64,000 nt of DNA from Lateolabrax maculatus (lineage: Eukaryota > Chordata > Actinopteri > Acropomatiformes > Lateolabracidae), in contig CM062198.1 of assembly GCA_031216445.1 (NCBI GenBank), forward strand, positions 4,340,001 to 4,404,000. The letters run 5' to 3'. Within the stretch, counting starts at the first letter, position 1. Each line of letters begins with the position of its first letter. Shown here piece by piece: positions 53,444 through 64,000 of this stretch. Made by a program: the position numbers and the translations under genes. The notes below the pieces were generated by a model. The model worked only from the letters and a program-made list of their open reading frames with translations, was not told the origin of the DNA and made no database searches.

Positions 53444-55625
53444 CGTTCTCATAGTTTTTAACAAGTTTATTACTCAAAACAGATAAAGTCATTATTGTAG
53501 GAGATATTAATATTCATGTGGACATCGATAATGATAGCCTTAGTTCTGCATTTATTTCACTATTAGATTCAATTGGCTTCTGTCAGAGTGTAACCACACC
53601 CTCGATCTCATTCTGTCATATGGAATCAAAATTGAACATTTAACAGTCTTCCCACAAAATCCTGTCTTATCAGACCATTATTTAATAACTTTTGAATTTA
53701 TATTACTGAACTACAGGCCATTAGGCAAACATTCCTTCAGTAGATGCCTGTCTGATAGTGCTGTAGTTAAATTTAAAGAAGTGATTCCATCTGCATTTAA
53801 TTCAATGCCATGACTCAATATAACGGAAGACTCCTAGGCTACCTTTAGTCCCACCCAAATTGATCATCTGGTTGATAGTGCTGCAGGCTCGCTGCAAACG
53901 ACTCTCGATTCTATTGCCCCTATCAAAAAGAAGATGATAAAACAAAAGAGGTTAGCTCCATAGTATAACTCCTTAACGCGCAAATTACCTCACGAAAATT
54001 ATAAAGTAAATGGCATTCCACCAAACTGAAGGAATCTCATTTAGCTTGGCAAGATAGTCTTAGAACATACAGGAATGCCCTCCGTAATGCCAGAGGAGCC
54101 TATTACTCCTCACTAATAGAGGAACATAAGAACAACCCCAGGTTTCTTTTCAGCACTGTAGCCAGGCTGACACAGAGTCAGAGCTCTGTTGAGCCATGTA
54201 TTCCCAGAGCTCTTAGTAGTAATAACTTCATGAGCTTCTTTGATGATAAGATTCTAACTATTAGAGAAAAAATTCATCATCTTGTGCCTACAGCAAGTTC
54301 AGATATATCTTCAAGTACAGGAACCTTAGAAACAGCTGTAGAACCAGATTTATATTTACTCTGTTTTTCTCCAATTGACCTTCACCAACTAACTTCAATG
54401 ATTTCTTCGTCCAAACCAACAACCTGCCTCTTAGACCCCATCCCAACTAGGCTGCTTAAAGAAGTTCTACCCTAAGTTAGCACTTTTCTACTAGACATGA
54501 TCAATCTGTCTTTATCAACAGGCTATGTACCACAGTCTTTTAAAGTAGCTGTAATTAAACCTCTTCTTAAAAAGCCTATCCTTGATCCAGGGGTTTTAGC
54601 CAATTATAGACCTATATCTAACCTTCCCTTTCTCTCCAAAATCCTTGAGAAAGTGGTCATCAATCAGTTATGTGACTTTCTAAACAGCAATAGTTTATTT
54701 GAGGATTTTCAGTCAGGATTAAGAGTGCATCATAGCACAAAGACAGCACTGGTGAAAGTGACAAATGACCTTATGATTGCGTCAGATAAAGGATTTGTCT
54801 CTGTACTTGTTCTGTTAGATCTTAGTGCTGCTTTTGATACCACTGACCATCGTTTCCTATTACAGAGACTGGAGAATTTGATTGACATCAAAGGACCCGC
54901 ACTAAGCTGGTTTCAATCGTATTTATCAGATAGATTTCAGTTTGTACATGTAAATGATGAATCCTCTGTGCACACCAAAGTTGGTCTCGGAGTTCGACAA
55001 GGTTTGGTGCTTGGACCACTTTTATTGACTTTGTATATGCTTCCTTTAGGCAATGTTATTAGGAAAAACTCCATACACTTTCACTGCTATGCAGATGATA
55101 CTCAATTATACTTATCGATAAAGCCAGATGAAACTGATGAGTTTGCCAAACTTCAGGCATGCATTAAGGACATAAAAAACTGTATGACCTGCAATTTTCT
55201 GCTGTTAAACTCAGACAAAACTGAAGTTATTGTTCTGGGTCCTAAACCGCGAGAAACACTGTCTATAGATATAGTTACTCTAGATGGCATTGCCCTGGCC
55301 TCCAGCACCACTGTAATGTATCTAGGAGTAACGTTTGATCAGGATATGTCCTTTAATACCCATATAAAACAGACTTCAAGGACTGCCTTCTTCCACTTAC
55401 GTAACATTATAAAAATCAGGCATATCCTGTCTCAAAAAGATGCAGAAAAACTAGCTCATGCATTTGTTACTTCTAGGTTGGATTATTGTTATTCCTTATT
55501 ATCGGGCTGCCCCGATAAGTCTCTAAAGACTCTCCAGCTGATCCAGAATGCGGCTGCATGTGTACTAACATATTTCTCCAATATTAGCTTCTTTGCACCG
55601 GCTCCCTGTAAAATCCAGAATATAA
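53444..55625 (+). pseudogene. L2 ORF2, degraded
   Basis: The endonuclease part gives IIVGDINIHVDIDNDSL (G-D-x-N), HTLDLILSYGIK and VLSDHYLITFEF. Several stops follow (for example after NSMP and before YNSL). The long frame at 54497-55630 contains the RT: NYRPISNLPFLSKILEK, QSGLRVHHSTKTALVK, motif A LDLSAAFDTTDHR (Asp at 54836 kept), motif B GVRQGLVLGPLL (usual P-Q-G altered to R-Q-G) and motif C CYADDTQLYLS (55088-55099). The C-terminal domain runs to LQLIQNAAACVLT, where a deletion of the following T-S-K-R-E-H segment shifts the frame. Confidence 0.85.
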
Positions 55626-56133
55626 TTTAAAATCGTCCTCCTCACTTACAAAGCTCTTATTGGTCAGGCACCATTGTATCTTAAACAGCTGATAGTACCG
55701 TATTACCCCACTAGAGCACTACGCTCACAATGCAGGGTTACTTGTTGTACCTAAAGTCTCTAAAAGTAGAATGGGAGCCAGAGCCTTCAGCTATCAAGCT
55801 CCCTTTTCTGTGGAACCAGCTCCCAATTTGGGTTCAGCAGGCAGACACCTTCTCTTCGTTTAAGATTATGCTAGAAACGTTCCTTTTTGATAAATACCCT
55901 TATAGCCCTTAGTTATGCTGCTATAGGCTTGGACTGCCGGGGGATTTCCCATGATGCACTGAGCTTCTCTCTCCTCCTCTCCCTCTTTATCCGTATGCAT
56001 TCCTATCCCACTAATACATGTTACCAACTCCACTTCTTCCCGGTAGTTCTTGTGCTTTTTGTGCTTTTTCACCTTCTCACTTTGTGCATGTATTTCTGCC
56101 TCTGGAGCTGTACAAATAAAATTGACTTGACTT
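55626..56133 (+). pseudogene. L2 copy D ORF2 C-terminal tail and 3' UTR
   Basis: Other frames give LRSQ-CRVTCCT, SKSRMGARAFSYQ-like and FLWNQLPIWVQQADTFSSF (55790-55855), then FLFDK, the stop region and an abbreviated 3' UTR with TTGACTTGACTT at the end. Confidence 0.75.
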
Positions 56134-56775
56134 CAAAATGAAGTCGTCTGTGGACCTGCAGCATAGGTTCATTATCTGAACGTATGGTCGTGACCCATTT
56201 TGGACATCTGTGAATATGCAAGAAAAGCGAAATATCTGGATGTCTGGCCAAAACATCTTGTGGAGGTCTACAGACATCCAGAACAGGTTCAATATCTGAA
56301 CCAACCTGAAATGTGTCATTTGGAATATGCCATCACAAAGTTTTTTGAATAGTTGTGTGATGAAATACCTGTTACATTTTTTTTACAATTTTACAACTTT
56401 CATCCAATCTGTAGTCACAAAACCTTAACACAATAAGCTCAACATCCGTCTGTTGTGGACCATACCATTAACACAATTCATGTAGTTTTCACACAATACA
56501 CATTCAATTAACATGTTTCTAAAATGCTTAAATTTTTTATACATACAAGCTTACCCAGTACCAAAATTATGGATTTTTCTTGTCTTATTTACAAACTGCT
56601 TGCACACAGCATACCAGAAATTAAAACTTAATGTTCAAAACCTTAAATATATTATAAATCCTCCCCTTCTGCAATGAGGACAGCACCAAAGCTATATTTA
56701 AACAGCTGATAAGCATTTTTGAATGAACAGATTAATTGAAAAATTGAGAAATAGCTGATTTACTCATAAATAACC
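56134..56775. other. non-coding, with an 11-bp hairpin
   Basis: CTGGATGTCTG at 56236-56246 pairs perfectly with CAGACATCCAG at 56271-56281. The stretch 56150-56340 has recurrent catctg/ggacat words, also seen at 52490 and 59200. No coding evidence. Confidence 0.5.
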
Positions 56776-56935
56776 GCTGTATTCTCCTGTCCTAAACCCC
56801 ATTGAGGAATTTTCTGCCTGGAGGTGGAAAGTATATGATCATCGGCCATATGACCAAATGTCCCTCCTGGACACAATGGATGCTGGCTGGAGAGAAATCT
56901 CAGCTGATATTATTATAAAAACTGCAATAATTAAA
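56776..56935 (+). pseudogene. Tc1/mariner-IS630-like DDE transposase C-terminal fragment
   Basis: The plus strand decodes as YSPVLNPIEEFSAWRWKVY-like sequence, followed by DHRPYDQMSLLDTMDAGWRE. P-x-x-(N/S)-P-I-E-x-F-(F/W)-S around the third catalytic acidic residue is the signature of DDE_3-type transposases. The specific N-P-I-E-E-F-F-S-A-W-R-W-K-V-Y wording is one I know from a fish family. A one-base deletion shifts the frame near 56805. Only this end is left; no terminal repeats found. Confidence 0.6.
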
Positions 56936-59016
56936 TAATATAACAAGTAAGTTGATATTATGGAAAGTTCCTACCTTTCCTGAAATATTTTTTAGCTTAT
57001 TTTAGTGTGTTAGCTTGGTACCTTTAGATATCTCAATTTATGACGTTGGCTTGTTAGTCTTGCTAACGAGCATTTTGTTGTCTTTATTTGTATGTGTCTT
57101 CTGTCTGTCCAATATAATTTCATATTTTTATAATTGCCATAATAAACTATGATCTGAAAAGTACAAGTGGTTTGTGCACTTGTGTAGTTCCAAATCTTAA
57201 TGCCTCTCTGCATTCATTAAAAGTATGTGTAGCTATATGCTATTATGTAGCCTAATTCAAACCATGACTTTTGATGCATTAACCCCAAAAGATTATGCTT
57301 AACTGATTGGTGGTCCAGTGATTTCCTCTAAATGTGTAGTTTTAAATGTAGTTTGAATGTATAGTTTTACTTTATTGCAGCAAGGTTTGCATGTGAAATT
57401 ATTCAAAGCAATTAGGGTTCAGATAAATGTAGTGGACTATACTCTAAGTATAGTCAAGAGTTTGAATGGGAGAGGGGCCAGACGTATCTGCCAGAGCAAA
57501 TACAACATGAGGTACACAGCATTTACCCCATGCCATTTAAGGCTAACACCAACTCTCACTCATGTTCACTACCTCAACATTTTCTGAATTATAAAGTACA
57601 TTTTCTAAACAAAAGGTCAGTGGTAACAAAAAGAAGGGAAAATGGTTTGTTCAATTGATAATATTTTATTTGGTGAAACTTTATTAAGTTTGCTTGCTTG
57701 TTGAATGAGAATATTGGAATCAGCAGGTTAAGCAGCAAACTACATGAGGCATTATGATGTTAATCAGCCTTGGACACTTCATATTATGTTATAATCGATT
57801 TATAGAATGTGATCAGCATGGACATTTCTTTTATTCAAATCCATGGGATCTTTATGACAAATTAAATGTTTTTTGGTGAAAAAAACTTTATTCAAGCATC
57901 TTAAAGGGATATTTCACTTTAGTAGAACTTGTTAAAAATCTGCAGTCTTACCTTTATCTAAAGTCATCTACAAGTAAGCCAGTATTTGCTAAAATGGAAG
58001 TTGTGGTACCCAAAAAACCATTACATTAATGCTTTGTCTGATGAGCCATTTTATTTTGTAGTGGCAGAGCTATGCAGGTTCTCTCAATTCATGACTGCTA
58101 TCTTGTCACCCAAGGCCACAGTCTATTGCAGTCTTACCCTTTCCTAACAGCTGTGCGAGTGAACAGAGACTATCTTCACAATATCTTAATGTATGCTGCC
58201 GTGTCCTCCACCAGTTGCCATGGGTCTGTGCAGTATTGGCATTTGATATTTGACGGGAGTTATAATAATTAACAAGTTTAAGGAACTTCAAACCTCAATG
58301 TTTACACATACCGCCTGGGGGCAGAGCGGAAGCCAAGCAGGGCGCCTCTAGTGGACGGCCTGAGTACAGGGCTGGCCTATTGAGGTCCGATTGATGGTCG
58401 GAATACAAGGGAGACGGCGCTCGGGCGGGCAGCCCGGAGCACATGGAACCAGGGAGCATGCGCAGAGGGCAGACAAACGCTGGAAGCCGACCAGGAGGCT
58501 CAGCTGCTGGGGTGGCAGGGGACAGAGTCAGGGGGAACTCAGTGGGATCGGCCGCTGGGTTTTTAAGGGGACTTTATATTTTGTCTCCCCTAGATTTCTA
58601 ACCAAATATGCTACTGTTTTACATCTACAACATCAGAAAATAGGTTTAAAAAAAGTGTGGGCGGGGGACTGCATACAAGACATGCTAGGTCTGGGCAAAT
58701 TAGGGATACTATCCAATTGTCATCATATTTGTCGGGGACATTTTGGCACTTGGCAGTTGACTTTAGGACTTTTTTGGTTGTATTTTTCAAATCGTTAATA
58801 TTTTGCTGAAAACGTCATTAAAGATAAAAAAATTCTCTTATCATTTCAAACAATGTCTCATTTTTTTTATAGATTCGATGTCACCCATTTCCAATTGTAC
58901 ATAAGGCTGCTGAAAAGACACCTGTATGTCTTGGACAGGTGCATCTGAGGGTAATGGGTATCATTTTTTTTATTAACTAATTTAAAGAAGTAGTGCTGAA
59001 CACTGCCTTCATAGAA
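56936..59016. other. non-coding; GC-rich patch at 58310-58560
   Basis: Mostly AT-rich. 58310-58560 is markedly G+C-rich and yields a long arginine/glycine-rich frame that looks compositional. No known motif. Confidence 0.4.
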
Positions 59017-59115
59017 CCAGTTTTATTGACCACCATGTTTTGGTCATCCAATGTTGCAACAAATGTCTACCTGATAAAGGTTTGATGACCAGAAAATGGT
59101 ATTCAATAAAACTGA
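59017..59115. repeat. long imperfect palindrome
   Basis: The left arm 59017-59050 (ccagttttattgaccacc-atg-ttttggtcatcca) and right arm 59081-59115 (tttgatgaccagaaaatgg-tattcaataaaactg) are imperfect reverse complements separated by about 30 bases. Each arm holds an AATAAA-like word near its outer end (59108 plus, 59020s minus). Confidence 0.65.
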
Positions 59116-59149
59116 TAGTAAGTTAGGACAGGATGAGACCTTATTTATA

Positions 59150-59880
59150 ATCAAAGAAGTAAAGATGATTTAAATGGAGTACAACAGGGACGTCTGAAAT
59201 GAGGCTAAGAAAGACATCATTAAAACTTTAATTTTGAACATTATGAAGCTGTCCTTTGGACATCTGTAATTTGTTGGAATGTTGGAAAAAGGTCTGAAAT
59301 GACATAAAAACTTTTTTTGAACTCTGTAATGATGTCATTTGGATGTCTATCTTGAACGTTTAAAAGATGTCACTTTGACGTTCACTATTGATGTACAACA
59401 GCATCAAAAGTGAACGTTAAAAAGATATTTAAAAAAAGACGTCGCTAAAACTTTCATTCTAGCTCCTCAGTAGTATTACGGTGGGGACAGGGTCAAGGAC
59501 CCAATCGCAGACGCAAATTCCAAAAAGGTAAAAAAAAAGTTTATTAAAACACAAGAAAACTTACAAAGTCTGCACAAAAGGGGAGCCAGGACATGACACC
59601 ATCAACAACAAGGACCAGACAGAGAACAAAGGAAACCCAGGAACATATATGCACACTCAACTAATCAGAAACAAGACACAGCTGGGGTGGGCAGGCAGGC
59701 AGCAGGAGAAGGAGGTTAACGCAAGGGCTGTGCAAACGAGATCTAAACACAACACAGGTGCGCAGGGAAAACAGAGAAACACAGGGATCACGGCTGGGCC
59801 GTGACAAGTAGATGTCTTTTGAACGGTCGATAAAGACGTTAAATTGACATCTTTTGGACGTGTCTTTGGTCAGTGGGAGT
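59150..59880 (+). repeat. dispersed repeat of gacgt/gatgtc words, split by a solo LTR
   Basis: Repeated words gatgtc, gacgtt, aacgtt and gacatc in both orientations fill 59160-59468, and the same style resumes at 59812 (agacgttaaattgacatctt). I recognise this as a common fish repeat of unknown class. Nothing codes. Confidence 0.55.
59469..59811 (-). mobile_element. solo LTR (Gypsy-type) with 5-bp TSD
   Basis: The LTR is 59474-59806 (333 bp). On the minus strand it starts TGTCACGGCCCAGCCG, has AATAAA within ttttaataaactt near its 3' end and ends CCGTAATA, a mutated CCGTGACA. AGTAG flanks it on both sides (59469-59473 and 59807-59811). Confidence 0.85.
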
Positions 59881-60649
59881 CCATATGTAATTTTTTAAGT
59901 TGCTCAGTTTTTGAAGTGATGCTTCTAATGTTTAAATGCGCCCCAAGTAATCTAAGTTTTTGAGTATGTCCCAAAAAATATTCACGTTTTATTGTTTGAA
60001 ACAGCTGAAAGTTGCGCTGTACAATTATTTATAACTTTTACATAAGGATTCTTCACATTAGAAAACAAATGTACTGCTTGAAACAGTCAATTTCATAACA
60101 ATCCCCTTTAATCCATAAACAGCGTTTCCTAAGAAACATTGATACGGGTCTTCACCATCGTTTACGAATCAGTTTCTTCACAAAGAAGACAAATCTTTGT
60201 CACTGGTCTTTCAATTATGCTGGCTTTGGTTTGAAGATGAACAGATCACACTTATCCTTTCCTATCAGGAAATGTCTGTAGTATCCTTCCAAGTATCCAT
60301 GATCCACGAGGCGCTGTTGAATCAACAACGACATCGCCAGGTAAAAACCTTATTTTTTCCTCATTCCATCTTTGTCTTTCTTGCAGCAATGGTATGAATT
60401 CTTCTATCCATCTTCCAGAAGAAGATCAGCTAAATACTAAGTCTGTCTCCATCTCTTTTTTACATACAGATCCTTCATCAAAAGAATGTGATTTGGCGTT
60501 AATGACTCAAGGTTATTAGGATCATCAGACAACTTTTGTCCTCCAAAAGTGAATTTACATTTTTGCATCTCCAAACTGATGACTATCGCCACTGGTATTT
60601 GCAGTAATCAGTTGCTTCCTTTTCTTTACTTAAAGTCAGCAAAATCATC
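59881..60649. other. non-coding or degraded BEL/Pao
   Basis: The minus strand may continue the BEL/Pao element past RNase H, but I cannot follow a frame reliably. Confidence 0.35.
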
Positions 60650-61250
60650 TCCAACATGAGAATCCAACCTACTGCAATGTGTGGGCCTTGAATTATCTTC
60701 AGTGATAATTGCATTTACTGTGAAGTTCCTTTTTAACTTCTGGGTCATCAGCAACGTCTGAATCCAAGAAGTGCACTGGCTACTCATTTTCTGATTTCCA
60801 CAGAAACTTTGGACTTACAAGCCACCTATTTTAAAACAAATGTTAAATTTTCATCATCTGCTGTGTTCTGTGCTGTAGGAATTTATCTCCACTGTGAAAC
60901 GTCTGATGCCTCTCTTATAGTTGCTATATTATTTGCAACAAATGTTTGGAACCTTTTGTCCTCATTTTTGATGTATTTTAGTACTGATGTACTGTCAGTC
61001 TAGAATTGTGACTTCTCCAAGGGAAGCTATAGCTCTAATTATAGCATATTGTCGACTTTAACAGCAAGAGCAGCAGCTGTCAGTTCTAAGCAAGGAATAG
61101 TCACTGGTTTTGGTGGAGCCATCCTAGTTTTTCCATGTATGAAAGCAATATGGACTTTGTTCTTGTTGTTTTGCAACCTGATGTGTGTAACAGTTCCATA
61201 TGCATTTTCACTGTTACATTTACGTGGAATGTGTGGCAGTGTCATTTTTT
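60650..61250 (-). pseudogene. BEL/Pao retrotransposon pol fragment (RNase H region)
   Basis: In minus-strand order, AYGTVTHIRLQNNKNKVHIA, FIHGKTRMAPPKPVTIPCLE and LTAAALAVKVDNML (61245-61039) form the first half of the Pao-type RNase H (K-P-x-T-I-P-R-L-E-L-x-A-A, with the catalytic Glu). They are followed after stops by TDSTSVLKYIKNEDKRFQTF (catalytic Asp), VANNIATIREASDVSQWR and IPTAQNTADDENL (60990-60830). This order is diagnostic for BEL/Pao rather than Gypsy. The integrase is not recognisable. At least four in-frame stops are present. Confidence 0.8.
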
Positions 61251-61680
61251 CTCGGGAAAATACAAAGGTGAAAGTTATAACGTCAGCAACAGCATCATGT
61301 TGTATATTTTATTTCTTACAGTCAGTTGATGAACATCTGAAGAAAAATAAAACATGTTTTCAAATTGTTAGCACTGTAATGGTATTAAGTACTCATATTG
61401 ATACTCGGTATTGGCAAGTACCCCAATGTAAGTACTTGTACTTGGTCTGAGAAAAAGGGTATCGCTGCATCCCTACTGAAAACACCACTGTCTGAACACC
61501 TCTGTGTTCCAGCTGGCAAAGTCCTGTTAGGAAAGCCGTCAACACCGGACAGGGGTGACTCTTCGTTACGAGTCCCCTGGCATTCACGAGGACGATGCTG
61601 CAAAAGTAGGCAAATTATTTCAGCTCAAATTGATCATGAGTTGGTGTCAGACAGCACTCGGTCTTTAAGATTAATTTAGG
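61251..61680. other. non-coding, possible DNA-transposon end
   Basis: 61395-61475 (ctcggtattggcaagtacc ... tatcgctgcatccctact) resembles the end of a widespread fish element whose terminus reads TAGGGATGCA.CGATA on the opposite strand. The other end is not seen. Confidence 0.3.
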
Positions 61681-64000
61681 GAATTTGAAGTAGCCTTTGT
61701 GAGAACCGGTCTTCTTTCAAAATCATGTGCTGTCTCACCATAACAATAGTCACACACCTTTCCATTTGAAGCTTAACTTCAGTTGTTTGCTTGTTTAATT
61801 TGTTATCTGTATTCAATTCACTACTTCATTTAATACTTCAGTTATTTAATAAATGCTTCATTTATCACCAAGTTGTTGTCTATGGATATTTCTTCAAGTA
61901 AAAACGCAGATCAATGTATTGAAAACTTATGACTGAATGATCAATCTGGCTATAAAGCCAAGTGGCTTTTCACAAGCTCTATCTGTCAAGAAAGATTATG
62001 AGATGGATGAAAGCACAGAAAAAAGCAAGCAAGTGGACCGTCAGCTCATTCTTTTGATACACAAATATTTTTTTTCAAAATGTTTACCATAGGACACAAG
62101 CTGTAAACTCCACTCAGTTTCCATATCATGCTTGTGTGATTTGCATATTGGGCAACAAAGTGGTTAGTTGTACTGTCACCAAATCTTGCTCTTTCATCCC
62201 CCTTTCAAACTTAGATTTTAGGAAACCCTTATCATTTACCTTCAGAACTGGATTGAGGTCATTTTTTCAAAATAATCATAGGTAAAAACTATTTTTATTC
62301 CTTTTGCGTTGTTATCTAAAGCATGTTAATGATTTGTTGTATACCTCACGTTCCCTCAGTCAAGTTGCAGGTCCACAAGCAGTGTAATGTCACCGCATCA
62401 GATATACTGTATAGTCATCAGTAGCCACGGAGAAACACTGAAGAATGCATGTCGCCAAGTAGCTTTTCACAATGGAGCTATAAAACATTGGAGGTTGCGG
62501 TTAAACACATGCAAATAAAACCAGGTGAATGGTAGCAAACATACCACCCAATCAACATATACATGTGCTTTATATTCTAAGGTCTTAAACAGGAGTTAAA
62601 AAGACACTTTTACCATGAATAAGTAAGAAAATAAAAGTCTCACAATCTACATACACTCAGTATACGATATTGCACTTAGAACACAATATATACGAGACAT
62701 TTTACAATGCAGCACATCTTTATGATAACCAACATAAAGGTAACCTTGAATAGATTAATTAGCCAAAATCAGTGTTGTGCCTCTCACTTCAGAGTCAGTT
62801 TTACCTCAATGAGCCAAATGTTCTTGAATGACTTGTAATATCGAAATTATTTTACAAAACCTTCTGTACTGTCATCGTTGAGAATGATAGAGCAGCATTG
62901 ATGAATATGTGGATAAGAGTTTATGCTTTCACAACTGAAGCTCCAAAAACAGCAGCAGCTCTTTTCTCATCAGTGACATGTGACTACAATCACAACCTAG
63001 TACCTTCACACACGTGAATGGTATTTAAGGATTTCAATCCTAAATTCGGTTTTATATACATACATGACCTGACATTTCTATTATAAAATATACACAAGAC
63101 TACCACTGCTTGATTCTCTGTACATAAAGGTTTCACCAGACCTCTATCCCCAGGAATTATGTTCATACTAGCTTTATTCTGAACTACCATCTCTCTTCTC
63201 TACTTCCCTGCCACTGTGTGGTTTGGGGCTCCCCCTAGCTAAATAGGGGTCCACGTAGTGTGTGACATGTGCCGACTTGTGCCTTAGCTATTTATTCTGA
63301 ACTACCTAGTCGATGGAGACTCTCTAACCTAACCCTGAAGTAAACATGATCCCAAACAAAAATATTGGCACTGAACATTATTCAGGGTTTTGCTGAATCT
63401 TCCAACATCAACATTCTGTCTGGTGATAGATTTGGATTTGCAGACAGAGGGTTCTGAAGGCCAACACGATATTGTAGACTGAAGTCACCAATAGTAGGTT
63501 TTGTGGTGATGTTTTTGTGTCAATATCTTAAAACTGGATCATTTTCATGTCAAAGAAGAACAAGAATTCAGTGTGTCTACCAAACTTTTAAACTTATTAG
63601 GAAAAGCCTTCAAAACAGCATCATGGCACACTAAAACACATAAAAACCCACACTTTTAGAATTATTTTAGGCTTAGCAGCCCTTTAAAGCAAGGTGAGAA
63701 GTTGTACCTATTTCATGGTAGGGAAAGTCAGGGATAGATTAAAACGATAGTTTCAGTTCATTACAACTTGGGTCTTTTTGCAGTTTTGGCCATCATTTGA
63801 GTCACTAATAATATTATTGGGCACTCATTTGGGTGCATTCACTTTCAGTTTTACCTCCAAATAAAGTGGTTTGGACAGTGCGACAAAACTATTGGCTTGT
63901 TTACAAGCGGTCTTAATTTCTGGCTTCTGGTTTACCAATGTTATTTTGTTGCCAGATCTCAGCAGTAACTATAGTGAGTAGAAATGATGGTCAATGGAAA
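61681..64000. other. non-coding, nothing recognised
   Basis: AT-rich. A word ttattctgaactacc is repeated at 63174-63188 and 63291-63305. No supported gene or named repeat. Confidence 0.4.

Larger units (their letters stand above)
52546..56133 (+). mobile_element. L2-type LINE copy D, most complete copy
   Basis: Contains a 5' region, ORF1 with an esterase domain, ORF2 with most of endonuclease, RT and C-terminus, and a shortened 3' UTR ending in a TTGAC tail (to 56133). A deletion at about 53443 joins the end of ORF1 to the middle of the endonuclease, removing the start of ORF2. The 3' UTR is also deleted between ctggagctg and tacaaataaaattg. The 5' border at about 52546 is a guess from the change in character of the sequence. 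Confidence 0.8.

Noticed and set aside
58391..58798. 135-codon plus-strand frame
   Set aside because: Arginine/glycine-rich first half follows local G+C content; no domain and no splice or promoter support.
1..64000. CRISPR arrays, bacterial operons, phage or plasmid features
   Set aside because: No regularly spaced repeats with unique spacers, no Shine-Dalgarno-led gene clusters; repeats here are microsatellites and transposons.
1..64000. A previously undescribed multi-gene system
   Set aside because: All coding text is broken and mostly recognisable as known transposon classes; nothing suggests co-functioning genes.

Overview
This window reads as vertebrate, most likely teleost fish, intergenic DNA. 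It is AT-rich overall and has abundant (GT)n, (GA)n, (TA)n and (ATT)n microsatellites. It carries the mixture of mobile elements typical of fish genomes: L2-type LINEs with an esterase-like ORF1, L1, an RTE-like fragment, another non-LTR lineage, a Penelope-like remnant, chromodomain Gypsy, a Gypsy fragment with integrase ahead of reverse transcriptase, BEL/Pao, a DIRS-like tyrosine recombinase, piggyBac and a Tc1/mariner-like DDE transposase. I found no intact host protein gene, no rRNA or tRNA gene I can support, no CRISPR and no bacterial-type operon. Every long reading frame that I could assign belongs to a broken transposon. The one exception is a decayed, apparently intron-containing fragment at 33.2-33.7 kb, minus strand, which resembles the expanded SAMD3-like genes of fish.

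Layout. 0-5 kb: a dispersed repeat; a piggyBac remnant that holds a partial LTR, which in turn holds a 5'-truncated L2 tail; a LINE 3' end; and a Gypsy remnant with its gag and pol pieces in opposite orientation. 5-9 kb: four copies of a hairpin-forming repeat of about 95 bp, a longer dispersed non-coding repeat, and a CpG-rich stretch. 9-13.5 kb: two L1 remnants, the second split by an inverted L2 tail with a target duplication. 13.5-22.8 kb: mostly non-coding, with a Gmr1-like Gypsy fragment and a Penelope-like remnant. 22.8-26.8 kb: an L2 copy interrupted by a younger L2 copy, then a solo LTR inside a dispersed repeat, then a tyrosine-recombinase remnant. 27.2-31.5 kb: a Gypsy element with both LTRs but decayed coding. 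31.5-38 kb: largely featureless apart from the SAMD3-like pseudogene. 38.3-46.2 kb: an inverted-repeat element, an LTR, and a nest in which a minus-strand LINE contains a solo LTR that contains an L2; then a deleted Gypsy. 46.6-52.5 kb: an RTE-like scrap, a probable LTR and a solo LTR with a perfect 5-bp target duplication. 52.5-56.1 kb: the most complete L2 copy, with ORF1 and ORF2 remains. 56.1-64 kb: a DDE transposase scrap, a palindrome, a dispersed repeat split by a solo LTR with a perfect 5-bp duplication, and a BEL/Pao fragment.

The pieces do not work together as a system. What the window records is a layered insertion history. The nests give a relative order: piggyBac before the LTR before the L2 tail; the minus-strand LINE before its LTR before L2; L1 before L2; and old L2 before young L2. 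The same L2 family occurs at six places. It is the latest inserted layer in four nests and so was probably among the most recently active families here. All family names are my own recognition of protein motifs and terminal sequences; nothing was searched against a database.
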